The notes under the pieces are model-generated. The model worked only from the letters and a program-made list of their open reading frames with translations, did not search any database and was not told where the DNA came from. The translations under genes were made by a program, and so were the position numbers. Below, piece after piece: positions 17,979-25,861 of a stretch of DNA of 64,000 bases (its first letter is position 1; each line of letters starts with the position of its first letter). The DNA comes from Streptomyces sp. TBY4 (GTDB lineage Bacteria > Actinomycetota > Actinomycetes > Streptomycetales > Streptomycetaceae). The stretch spans positions 163,154 to 227,153 of the forward strand of contig NZ_JANAVF010000015.1 in the NCBI RefSeq assembly GCF_024213195.1. The letters are read 5' to 3'.

Positions 17979-18040
17979 TGAACAGTGCTGTCAGGGTTAC
18001 CGTAGGCGGACCGCCGCTATTTTGTACAGCACTGTTCAAT
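17979..18040. promoter_or_regulatory. paired TetR operators between MFS and TetR genes
   Basis: TTGAACAGTGCTGT (17979-17992) and its exact reverse complement ACAGCACTGTTCAA (18027-18040) are 34 bp apart. Each copy is itself a quasi-palindrome (ACAG-N2-CTGT, extended to TGWACAG-N2-CTGTTCA in the second). One lies against the MFS start, the other upstream of the TetR start, as expected for shared and autogenous repression. Confidence 0.8.
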
Positions 18041-18106
18041 TTGATGGTCCGTCAGAAGAACTGGTTGACGTGCACGGTGGGAGCGGGGTGGCATACGCTC
18101 CCACCC

Positions 18107-18733
18107 ATGTCCACGCCGCCCCGCTCAGCACGCAGCACCTCCGCAGCAGGCCGGGGGGAACCCCGCCGCAGGGCGGACGCGGAGCGGAGCATCGCGGCCA
18201 TCGTCACCGCCGCGATCGACTGCTTCCGGCAGGATCCCCACGTGAGCCTGACCGCCGTCGCCAGTGCGGCCGGGGTCAGCCGGGTCACGCTGTACGCGCA
18301 CTTCCCCTCCCGCGAGGCCCTGGTCGACGCGGTGCTCGACCACTCCGTCGGAGAGGCGGACGCCGCCCTCCAGGCCCAGGGGCTCGACGAGGGTCCGGCG
18401 GACGAGGCCTTCTCCCGCCTGGTCCGGTCCGGCTGGCGGATCCTGGAGCGGCACGCGTTCCTGCTCGCCGCCTCCGAGGGGGTCATCACCCCGGCCCGCC
18501 GCCGTGCGCACCACGAGAGGGTGCTCGCGCGCGTGGAACGGGTCCTGGTCCGCGGCCAGGCGGAGGGGGTGTTCCGTACCGATCTCCCGCTCGCCTGGCT
18601 GGTCACCACCTTCTACAGCCTGCTGCACGCGGCGGGCGCCGAGGCCGACGCGCGGCACCTCAAGGTCAAGGAGGTCCCCGACATCCTGGACCGCACGCTC
18701 TCGGCCGTCCTGCGGGCCCCCGACCCCTCCTGA
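18107..18733 (+). CDS. TetR-family repressor of the adjacent efflux gene
   Basis: The 208-residue protein starts MSTPPRSARSTSAAGRGEPRRRADAERS-like. The HTH lies at about residues 45-75 (VSLTAVASAAGVSRVTLYAHFPSREALVDAV), preceded by IAAIVTAAIDCFRQDP. The ligand-binding C-domain (about 85-205) contains LVRSGWRILERHAFLLAASEGVI. ATG at 18107 is chosen as the first good start of the family-like sequence; the reading frame is open far upstream but overlaps the operators. Divergent orientation to the DHA2 transporter and the paired palindromes indicate local repression. Confidence 0.9.
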   Translation: MSTPPRSARSTSAAGRGEPRRRADAERSIAAIVTAAIDCFRQDPHVSLTAVASAAGVSRVTLYAHFPSREALVDAVLDHSVGEADAALQAQGLDEGPADEAFSRLVRSGWRILERHAFLLAASEGVITPARRRAHHERVLARVERVLVRGQAEGVFRTDLPLAWLVTTFYSLLHAAGAEADARHLKVKEVPDILDRTLSAVLRAPDPS

Positions 18734-18877
18734 ACCCCTGCTGGCGGACCCCCAGGAGCGCCCGTACGAAACCCAGTTCGTCAGCACCGGGCCGCGCCCG
18801 ACGCACGTCCGGGTGGTCCTTGGCCGCGCGGCCGCATTCTGGGCGGCCGGGCCCGGAAGGGCGGCGAAGGTGGGGTC

Positions 18878-20875
18878 ATGATCATGGATCCCGATGCCAA
18901 CTCCGGAACCCCCGAGCCTTCCGGAACCCCCGGCGACCGCGTACCGGCGCCCTCCGACGGACCCTCCCCCCGCCCCCCGCTCCGGCCCTCCCGCCGGACC
19001 GTCATCGCGGGCGCCGGCGCGGCCGCCGTCGCCGCGGCCGGCGGGCTGACGGTCGCCGTCACCTCCGCCGAGACCTCGCAGGCCGTCCCCGGCGCCGCGG
19101 TCGCCGACTGGGAAGCCTGCCTGACGGTCGCGCGGGCCATCCTCGTACGGGACGACGAGGACCAGCCGCTCGTACCGCGCTACGCCGACATCCTCCTGAA
19201 GAACGGCCTGCCCCGCTCGGGCCGCCCCCGGAAGAAGGTGCTGATCATCGGCGCCGGGCCGGCCGGCCTCACCGCCGCGCACCTCCTGCGCGAAGCCGGC
19301 CACCGGGTCACCGTCATCGAGGCCAACGGCAACCGGGTCGGCGGCCGGATCAAGACCTTCCGCACCGGCGGCCACGAGAACGCCGCGCGGCCCTTCGCCG
19401 ACCCGAAGCAGTACGCCGAGGCCGGCGCGATGCGCATCCCCGACAGCCACCCGCTGGTCACCGGCCTCATGGACGGTCTCGGGCTCAAGCGCCGGCGCTT
19501 CCACCTCGTCGACGTGGACGGGGCCGGCCGCCCGGCATACCGGACGTGGATCTACGTCAACGGCATCCGGGTCCGCCGGGCCGACTACGCACGCGCCCCG
19601 CAGGTGCTCAATCGTTCCTTCGGGGTGCCCGAGGCGTACGAGTCGGTGCCCGCCTCGCAGATCGTCCGCGACGCCTTCGCCCCCGTGCGGGGGGAGATCG
19701 AGGGCAAGAAGGACAAGGAGCTCGTCGAGGGCTGGGCGCGCGTCATCCAGCGCTACGGCCACATGTCGATGTACCGCTTCCTGACGGAGGAGGCCGGGCT
19801 GGACGTGCGGACCATCGACCTGATCGGCACCGTCGAGAACCTCACCTCCCGCCTGCACCTCGCCTTCGTGCACAGCTTCATCGGCGCCTCGCTGATCAGC
19901 CCCGACACGGCCTTCTACGAACTGCCCGGCGGCACCGCCACCCTGGCCGACGCCATGTACGCCCGCGTCAAGGACCTCGTACGGCTCGACCGCCGCGCCA
20001 CCCGCATCACCCACGGCGAGGGCGGGGTCACCGTGGAGACCGTCTCCGAGGGCCGCGGCGGCGCCCCCGTGCGCCGCGAGACCTTCACCGCGGACACCGC
20101 CGTCATCACCGTCCCCTTCTCGGGGCTGCGCCACATCCCCGTCACCCCGGCGCTCTCGTACGGCAAGCGGCGCGCCATCACCGAGCTGCACTACGACGCC
20201 GCCACCAAGGTGCTGCTCGAATTCAGCCGCCGCTGGTGGGAGTTCGACGAGGCCGACTGGAAGCGCGAGCTGGAGGCGATGAAGCCCGGCCTCTACCGGA
20301 GCTACCAGGTCGCGAAGACCCCCGCCGACGGGGCCCTGCTCGGCGCCCACCCCTCCGTGCCCGACGGCCACATCTCCGACGCCCAGCGCGCCCACTACGC
20401 CGCCAGCCGCGCCGTCACCCGCGACCAGCCCGAGGCGGCCGGGGTCATCGGCGGCGGCTCGGCCACGGACAACCCCAACCGCTTCATGTTCCAGCCCTCC
20501 TACCCCGTCGAGGGCAGCGCCGGCGGAGTCGTCCTGGCCTCCTACAGCTGGTCGGACGACGCCCTGAAGTGGGACTCCCTGGACGACGAGGAGCGCTACC
20601 CGCGCGCCCTCGCCGGAGTTCAGGAGGTGTTCGGCCAGCGCATCGAGGTGTTCTACACCGGAGTCGGCCGCACCCAGTCCTGGATGCGCGACCCCTACGC
20701 GTACGGCGAGGCCTCCGTCCTGCTGCCCGGCCAGCACACCGAGCTCTTCCCCGACGTCCGCAGGGCCGAGGGCGCCCTGCACTTCGCCGGCTGCCACACC
20801 TCCATCAAGCCCGCGTGGATCGAAGGGGCCCTGGAATCGGCGGTACGGACCGCCCTGGAGGTGCACACCGCGTAG
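18878..20875 (+). CDS. Tat-exported flavin amine oxidase (L-amino-acid/L-glutamate oxidase-like)
   Basis: The 665-residue protein has a long N-terminus with twin arginine (RPSRRTVIAGAGAAAVAAAGG, residues about 41-62), so Tat export is likely. The FAD Rossmann motif is KVLIIGAGPAGLTAAHLL with the following VIEANGNRVGGRIKTF (about 121-165), then AGAMRIPDSHPLV as in L-amino-acid oxidases, and the C-terminal FAD element GALHFAGCHTSIKPAWIEGALESAVR. The size and secreted form resemble Streptomyces L-glutamate oxidase, which makes 2-oxo acid, ammonia and hydrogen peroxide outside the cell; substrate specificity cannot be proved here. ATG at 18878 (a second at 18884) follows AAGGTGGGG. Confidence 0.88.
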   Translation: MIMDPDANSGTPEPSGTPGDRVPAPSDGPSPRPPLRPSRRTVIAGAGAAAVAAAGGLTVAVTSAETSQAVPGAAVADWEACLTVARAILVRDDEDQPLVPRYADILLKNGLPRSGRPRKKVLIIGAGPAGLTAAHLLREAGHRVTVIEANGNRVGGRIKTFRTGGHENAARPFADPKQYAEAGAMRIPDSHPLVTGLMDGLGLKRRRFHLVDVDGAGRPAYRTWIYVNGIRVRRADYARAPQVLNRSFGVPEAYESVPASQIVRDAFAPVRGEIEGKKDKELVEGWARVIQRYGHMSMYRFLTEEAGLDVRTIDLIGTVENLTSRLHLAFVHSFIGASLISPDTAFYELPGGTATLADAMYARVKDLVRLDRRATRITHGEGGVTVETVSEGRGGAPVRRETFTADTAVITVPFSGLRHIPVTPALSYGKRRAITELHYDAATKVLLEFSRRWWEFDEADWKRELEAMKPGLYRSYQVAKTPADGALLGAHPSVPDGHISDAQRAHYAASRAVTRDQPEAAGVIGGGSATDNPNRFMFQPSYPVEGSAGGVVLASYSWSDDALKWDSLDDEERYPRALAGVQEVFGQRIEVFYTGVGRTQSWMRDPYAYGEASVLLPGQHTELFPDVRRAEGALHFAGCHTSIKPAWIEGALESAVRTALEVHTA

Positions 20876-20900
20876 CGGCCGCCCCGGGCGCGTACGACCG

Positions 20901-22865
20901 TCAGCTCTCGGCGAGGACGATCAGCCAGTCCTCGTCGGAGAAGCGGATCCGCTGCCGCTTGTCGGGGTTGATCCGCACCCCGTGGTCGGGGGCCGAGGCG
21001 CTCCGCGTGCGCAGCCGGTACCCGACCGCGCACTCCCCGCGCCGCCGCGCCGACTCGACGGCGGTGGCGAAGGAGACCTCACGGCCGGCCCGGACGTAGT
21101 CCGCGGCCGGCCTGAGGTGGAACTCGTGCCCCTCCGCCGTGAACAACTCCTCGAAGACCGCGGCGAGGTAGGGGCTCTCCGAGATCTGCGTCATCAGCAG
21201 GCTGATCAGCCTGCCGCTCACGATGAAGTCCGCGCCGCCCCGGGCGGGCGCGAGGAGCCGGTTGCGGTCGTCGGACATCTCGGTGGTGAGGACGAGTTCC
21301 CGCCGTGCGGCGTCCCCGATGGCCCGCAGGTGCAGCAGGGCGACCAGCGTCCTGTCGTCCGCCCCGGCCTCGGCCCCGGCGTCGGGTACCGCCTCCGTTC
21401 CTTCCCGCGAACCCGTCACCGCCGCGCCCGCCGCCTCCTCCGGCTCACCGATCACGATCACGCCGTCGTACGAGGGCACGTCCAGCTTGGCCAGGGTGAG
21501 CGGGTCGGTGATGTCGCCGGTGTGGAGGGAGACGTCGAGGCGGGTCCGCCCGGCCGTGACGGCCCGGGCGGCGTACGTGGCCGCGTACGGCCCGCGCGCC
21601 ACGACGTCCAGGGTCGTCCCCGGGCTCACGTACTGGTCGAGCTGCTCGATGACGAGCGGGGCCCGGCGGTTCCAGCCGAGCAGGAGGAGACGTTCGACCG
21701 CTGCGGGCCGGGGCCCGGCCGACACGAGCGCATCCTCCTCCACGAGGGCGGCGAGGCGGGCCGGGTCCTCCCGTACGGCCGTGTCGTCGTCCCGGGAGAT
21801 GACGATGATCCGGTCGGCCGCGCCGATCACCGCTCCCCGGCCGGGATTGAGGGTGACGCTCCCGTCGGCGTGCAGCAGGCCGACCGCCGAGGACGTGGCG
21901 AACGAGAACAGCGCCTCGCCGAAGGCCCGCCCCGCGAGGTCCCCGGCGGCGACCGGATAGAACTCGTCCCCCGCGAAATCCAGCAACTCCGAGTAGACGA
22001 GCGAGAGTCCGGGCTGCCGGGCCGTCTGGACCAGCAGCCGGGCGACGATGTCGTCGACGCACAGGACGTGCCCGGCCGGCCCGGCGGCGAGCCGGGCGGT
22101 GACGTGGTTGCGGGAGTCGCGGACGGCGGCGACCACCACCGCTTCCCCCGCGCCGGACCGGGGGACGGCCGCGTCCAGGGCGAGGAGCGTCTTCACCACG
22201 TGGGCGTCACCGCCGTCCCCGGTGGGAGGCAGCACCAGCACCGCCTTCGCGGTGCGCGGACTCACCCGGCACAGCTCCGCGGGATCCGTGGTGCTCCCGT
22301 TGCGGCAGATGATCCGCGTGCGGCCGCTGTCGCCGACGCGGGTGGAGATCTCCTCCTCCATCCCCACCTTGTCCTGCGGGGCGAGCACGGCGATGGCGGA
22401 CCGGCGCTGGTTCGCGTTCGCGGCCACCAGCTCCCCGATCACCGGGAAGACCTGGTCCGACCAGCCCAGGACGACGGTGTGCCGCGTCTCCACCACGGTG
22501 GAGTGGCCCAGGCGCAGCGCCATGATGCGCCGGTTGATGCCCGTGGTGATCAGACTGACCAGCGTCGACACGAAGAGCAGCGCCACGAGGGCGAGGGACA
22601 CGGAGGCCAGCACGTACAGCGGGGAGCCGACGGCGCCCCCGATCTTCAGGGTCTGGCCGACGCTGACCCACACGGCGGTGAGCCGGCCGGAGAGCGTGGC
22701 CGGCGCGGCCCGGTCGGACCAGACGAGGACCGCGCTCGCCGGGACGACGACGGCCAGGCAGGCGAGGGCGAGCCAGCCGATGAGCGCGGTGGTTCCGCCC
22801 GAGACCAGATGGTCGAAGCGGTACCGGAGACGAAGCCGCAGTGACGTCGTGTGCTGCTGCGTCAC
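20901..22865 (-). CDS. CASTOR/POLLUX-like ion channel with RCK domains
   Basis: The 654-residue protein has hydrophobic segments at about residues 24-50 (TALIGWLALACLAVVVPASAVL) and 84-112 (VLASVSLALVALLFVSTLVSLIT) and a re-entrant-like stretch (VWVSVGQTLKIGG) between them, with no canonical TVGYGD filter. Two cytoplasmic RCK/TrkA-N-like units follow, one from HTVVLGWSDQVFPVIGELVAANANQ and one from RLLLLGWNRRAPLVIEQLDQYVSPG. This is the layout of plant symbiosis channels CASTOR/POLLUX and their bacterial relatives; ion selectivity in bacteria is not settled. GTG at 22865 has GGGAG five bases upstream. It is the convergent neighbour of the amino-acid oxidase. Confidence 0.87.
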   Translation of the reverse strand: MTQQHTTSLRLRLRYRFDHLVSGGTTALIGWLALACLAVVVPASAVLVWSDRAAPATLSGRLTAVWVSVGQTLKIGGAVGSPLYVLASVSLALVALLFVSTLVSLITTGINRRIMALRLGHSTVVETRHTVVLGWSDQVFPVIGELVAANANQRRSAIAVLAPQDKVGMEEEISTRVGDSGRTRIICRNGSTTDPAELCRVSPRTAKAVLVLPPTGDGGDAHVVKTLLALDAAVPRSGAGEAVVVAAVRDSRNHVTARLAAGPAGHVLCVDDIVARLLVQTARQPGLSLVYSELLDFAGDEFYPVAAGDLAGRAFGEALFSFATSSAVGLLHADGSVTLNPGRGAVIGAADRIIVISRDDDTAVREDPARLAALVEEDALVSAGPRPAAVERLLLLGWNRRAPLVIEQLDQYVSPGTTLDVVARGPYAATYAARAVTAGRTRLDVSLHTGDITDPLTLAKLDVPSYDGVIVIGEPEEAAGAAVTGSREGTEAVPDAGAEAGADDRTLVALLHLRAIGDAARRELVLTTEMSDDRNRLLAPARGGADFIVSGRLISLLMTQISESPYLAAVFEELFTAEGHEFHLRPAADYVRAGREVSFATAVESARRRGECAVGYRLRTRSASAPDHGVRINPDKRQRIRFSDEDWLIVLAES

Positions 22866-22995
22866 ACGGGCTCCCGTACATGAGTCGACGCGCCGATCGG
22901 AGCGGCTGCCCGCCGCCGGGAGCCACCCTAGACAGATGCCGGCCCCCGACCCCCGCGATCTTCACCGACCTCACTCAGAGGTATGAACGCGCCGC

Positions 22996-23024
22996 GGGCG
23001 CCCTTCCCGTCGGGAAGGACGCCC
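22996..23024 (-). terminator. hairpin terminator after the DUF7144 gene
   Basis: GGGCG-C-CCTTCCC pairs with GGGAAGG-AC-GCCC across a 3-nt loop. It lies 10 bp beyond the stop of the small membrane protein on its strand. Confidence 0.7.
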
Positions 23025-23033
23025 GGTGCCCGT

Positions 23034-23477
23034 TCAGGAGGCGGTGGAGCGGGGGGAACTCTTGTCCGTGCAGAGCGCCCAGATGATGAAGACGCCGATG
23101 GCGATCGAGATGAGGCCCCAGAGCGGGGTGTAGGGCAGCCACAGGAAGTTGAGGATGATGTCCAGCGCGACGATCACCACACCCGTGGCCCTGGCCCAGG
23201 ACGCGCCCTTGAGGATGCCCGCGCCCACGACCACGAGCACGATGCCCAGGAGCAGGTGGATCCAGCCCCACGCGGTGACGTCGAACTTGAAGGTGTAGTC
23301 GCCGACGCGCGCGTAGACGTCGTCGTTCGCGATGCCGACGATCCCCTTCAGGATGCCGAGCACGCCTTCCACGAGCATCAGCACGGCGGCGAACACGGCG
23401 CCGCTCGCCGCCCACGGATTCTCGTTGCTCATATAGCCGCTGTTGGGGGCCCTGCTGGGGGGCGTTGCCTGTGCCAC
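23034..23477 (-). CDS. small four-helix membrane protein (DUF7144-like)
   Basis: Start GTG at 23477 (VAQATPPSRAPNSG) with GGAG about six bases upstream gives 147 residues. Four membrane helices are evident: VFAAVLMLVEGVLGILKGIVG, AWGWIHLLLGIVLVVVGAGIL, TGVVIVALDIILNFLWLPYTP and ISIAIGVFIIWAL. The GWIHLLLG motif and size match the common actinobacterial DUF7144 family. Function unknown; these genes are often stress-linked in Streptomyces (family knowledge, weak). The frame is open to 23555, but that extension has no ribosome-binding site. Confidence 0.8.
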   Translation of the reverse strand: MAQATPPSRAPNSGYMSNENPWAASGAVFAAVLMLVEGVLGILKGIVGIANDDVYARVGDYTFKFDVTAWGWIHLLLGIVLVVVGAGILKGASWARATGVVIVALDIILNFLWLPYTPLWGLISIAIGVFIIWALCTDKSSPRSTAS

Positions 23478-23617
23478 GGGAGGCTCCTTCGTCGGGCGGG
23501 ACGCCGAGGGTCCTGCGCTCTGCCCAGGGTCCGCGGCGGGGGAGGACGGGGACATCCGAGCGCCGCCATTCGGGTGAATCTGCGGGAAGGCCCGGGTGCG
23601 GCCGTGCGGACGCCGGA

Positions 23618-23648
23618 GGGCCGGCGGGGCGGGGTGCCCGGCCGGCCC
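23618..23648 (-). terminator. hairpin downstream of the DUF11 operon
   Basis: GGGCCGGC (23618-23625) pairs with GCCGGCCC (23641-23648), loop 15 nt, 19 bp beyond the stop of the last DUF11 gene. Confidence 0.6.
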
Positions 23649-23666
23649 CCCCGTGGGAGCGCGGGG

Positions 23667-25757
23667 TCAGGGGGTCGTCTTGCCCACCTCCAGGTCGGCC
23701 GTCGGGTCCTTGACCGTGCCCCCGGGCGGGCCGGCGGCCGCGCTCGTGTTGTTCGCGGGCTCGGGGTCGCGGGTCAGGGAGTCGACGGTGGCGGTGTTGC
23801 GGATGTCGGAGCCGTTCCCGGTGTACTCCGGGTCCAGCTTCACCTTGATCACCCAGGTCATCGAGGCTCCGGGCGCCAGCCGGGGCAGCGGGCCGCAGGT
23901 GACGGTCCGCCCCGAGGAGCAGGTGGCATCGCCCGATACGAAGCTCAGCGCGGTCGGCAGCGTGTCGGAGACCGTGATCTGCCCGGCCTGGGAGGGGCCG
24001 TTGTTGGTGACGGTCAGCGCGTAGTCGAAGGTCTCGCCCGGTGCCACCGGGCTGGTCTGGACGGGCTTCTTGGCGATCGCGAGGTCGGCCGCGGGTTCCG
24101 TGACGCGCCCGCCGGGGACGGTCGCGGTGCTCTTGTCGTTGCCGCTCGCCGGGTCGATGTTGTCGGCCGTCACCTGGGCGGTGTTCTTCAGGTCGCTGCC
24201 GTCTCCGGCGTAGGCGGGATCCACCTTGACGGTGAGCAGGTACTCGACCGTCTCGCCGACCCTGAGCGGGCTGGTGCGCTTGCACGCCACCAGCTGTCCG
24301 GCGACGGTGCATCCGGCCGGGGAGGACCTCACGTACGAGAGGCCCGCGGGGAGCTCGTCGGTGAGCTTGACGTTGAAGGCGTCGGCCGACGGGCCGTTGT
24401 TGGAGACCCGGATCCGGTAGTCGAAGGTCTCGCCCGGCACCGGCGGCTTGGTGCCGACGGCCTCCTTGACCACTTCCAGGTCCGCGGTCGGCTTGTTGAC
24501 GGTGCTGCCGGGCAGGCCGGCCGGGCTGCTCGTGTTGTTGTCCGGCTTGGGGTCCGCGGTCCGCGAGGTGGCGGTCGCCGTGTTGCGGATGTCGGACCCG
24601 TTGCCCGTGTAGCCGCTGTCCAGGCGGACGGTGAACCGCCAGGTCCGCGACCCCGAGGGCTCCAGTACGGCGACGGGGCCGCAGCTGACCGTACCGTCGG
24701 TGACCGAGCAGCCGTCGGGGGAGGAGACGAAGGCGAGCTGCGCGGGCAGCTTGTCGGTGACGGTGGTGCCCAGCGCCCGGGACGGGCCGTCGTTGGTCGC
24801 GGCCACCACGTACTCGAAGGTCTGACCGGGGGCGACGGGGGTGTTGTCGGCCGGCCGTTTGGTCGTCCAGACGTCGGCCTGCGGCGCGGTGACCCCGCCC
24901 GGCGGCAGCACGGCGCGCGAGGTGTTGTCGGCGGGCTCAGGATCCTTGGACGCGGAGGCGGAGGTGGCCGTGTTGCGCAGGTCGGTGCCGTCACCGGAGT
25001 AGGCGGCGTCCAGCTTCACCTTGAAGGTCCACGCCACCTCGCCGCCGGGGACGAGCCGGGCCAGCGGTCCGCAGGTGACGGTCTGCCCGGACGCCGCGCA
25101 CGGGTCGGCGGAGGAGACGAAGGCCAGCCCGGTGGGCAGGGCATCGGTCACCACGACGTTGCGCGCGTCGGAGGGGCCCTTGTTGGTCGTACGGACCTCG
25201 TACTCGTACTCCTGGCCCGGGACCGTCGGCCCCGCGCCCAGCGGGGTCTTGACGGTGGCCAGGTCCGACACGGGATCGAACGGCCCGGGCGGCAGCACCG
25301 GATCCGGCTTGTTGTTGGCGGGATCGGGATCGGTGGCCTCGGAGCTGCCCGTGGCGCTGTTGCCGAGATCGGAACCGTCGCCCTGGTACGAGGGGCTCAG
25401 CCGGGCCTGGAAGCTCCAGCTCTTGGTCTCCCCGGCGGACAGCTGCGGTTCGGGCCCGCAGGTGACGGTCTGGCCGACGGCGGTGCAGCCGTCGGAGGAG
25501 CCCACGAAGGAGATCCCGGTGGGGAGCTTGTCCGTGGCGGTGACCTTCCGGGCCACCGACGGGCCCTTGTTCCGCGCGGTCAGCGTGTAGGTGATCAGGT
25601 CACCGGGGGCCTTGGCCCGCTGTGCCGTCACCTCGATCCTGGGCCCTCCGCCGGGCAGGGCGGCGGCCCCGGGGACCGTACCGGCCCACAGGGCCGCGGC
25701 GCAGAGCAGCGGAGCCAGGGCCCGCACCGCCGGCCGCCGGCCTGGTGTCGTCGTCAT
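23667..25757 (-). CDS. secreted five-repeat DUF11 surface protein
   Basis: The 696-residue precursor begins MTTTPGRRPAVRALAPLLCAAALWAGT with a Sec signal peptide cut near AAALPGG. Five DUF11 (isopeptide-domain-like beta-sandwich) repeats of about 125 residues follow, each with VPGxTFxYxVxxTNxGPS, VTDxLPxGLxFVSS, C-x(6-10)-TCGPL and GDGSDLRNTATxxS...DPxPxNNTS. Each repeat has two Cys that can form an intra-domain disulfide. There is no C-terminal membrane helix or LPxTG signal, so the product is probably released or held by partners. Third gene of a minus-strand operon, 104 bp after the second. Confidence 0.88.
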   Translation of the reverse strand: MTTTPGRRPAVRALAPLLCAAALWAGTVPGAAALPGGGPRIEVTAQRAKAPGDLITYTLTARNKGPSVARKVTATDKLPTGISFVGSSDGCTAVGQTVTCGPEPQLSAGETKSWSFQARLSPSYQGDGSDLGNSATGSSEATDPDPANNKPDPVLPPGPFDPVSDLATVKTPLGAGPTVPGQEYEYEVRTTNKGPSDARNVVVTDALPTGLAFVSSADPCAASGQTVTCGPLARLVPGGEVAWTFKVKLDAAYSGDGTDLRNTATSASASKDPEPADNTSRAVLPPGGVTAPQADVWTTKRPADNTPVAPGQTFEYVVAATNDGPSRALGTTVTDKLPAQLAFVSSPDGCSVTDGTVSCGPVAVLEPSGSRTWRFTVRLDSGYTGNGSDIRNTATATSRTADPKPDNNTSSPAGLPGSTVNKPTADLEVVKEAVGTKPPVPGETFDYRIRVSNNGPSADAFNVKLTDELPAGLSYVRSSPAGCTVAGQLVACKRTSPLRVGETVEYLLTVKVDPAYAGDGSDLKNTAQVTADNIDPASGNDKSTATVPGGRVTEPAADLAIAKKPVQTSPVAPGETFDYALTVTNNGPSQAGQITVSDTLPTALSFVSGDATCSSGRTVTCGPLPRLAPGASMTWVIKVKLDPEYTGNGSDIRNTATVDSLTRDPEPANNTSAAAGPPGGTVKDPTADLEVGKTTP

Positions 25758-25790
25758 CGCGCATCGTTTCCGTTTCGTGCGGGAGAGGAC

Positions 25791-25808
25791 CGTACAGGGC
25801 GCTGTACG
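25791..25808. promoter_or_regulatory. hairpin between second and third DUF11 genes
   Basis: CGTACAG-GGCG-CTGTACG is a perfect inverted repeat in the 104-bp intercistronic gap, about 34 bp upstream of the third gene's ATG (25757). It could modulate read-through or bind a regulator. Confidence 0.5.
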
Positions 25809-25861
25809 GGAGTTCGGGGGAGGAGGACGGGAGAGGGGGGGGCGGCCGGGGCGGCGGCCCG

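Noticed and set aside
18022..21099. A 1025-codon + strand frame over the TetR and amine-oxidase genes
   Set aside because: Arg/Pro-rich shadow frame with no family pattern; the real genes in this interval have clear domains in another frame.
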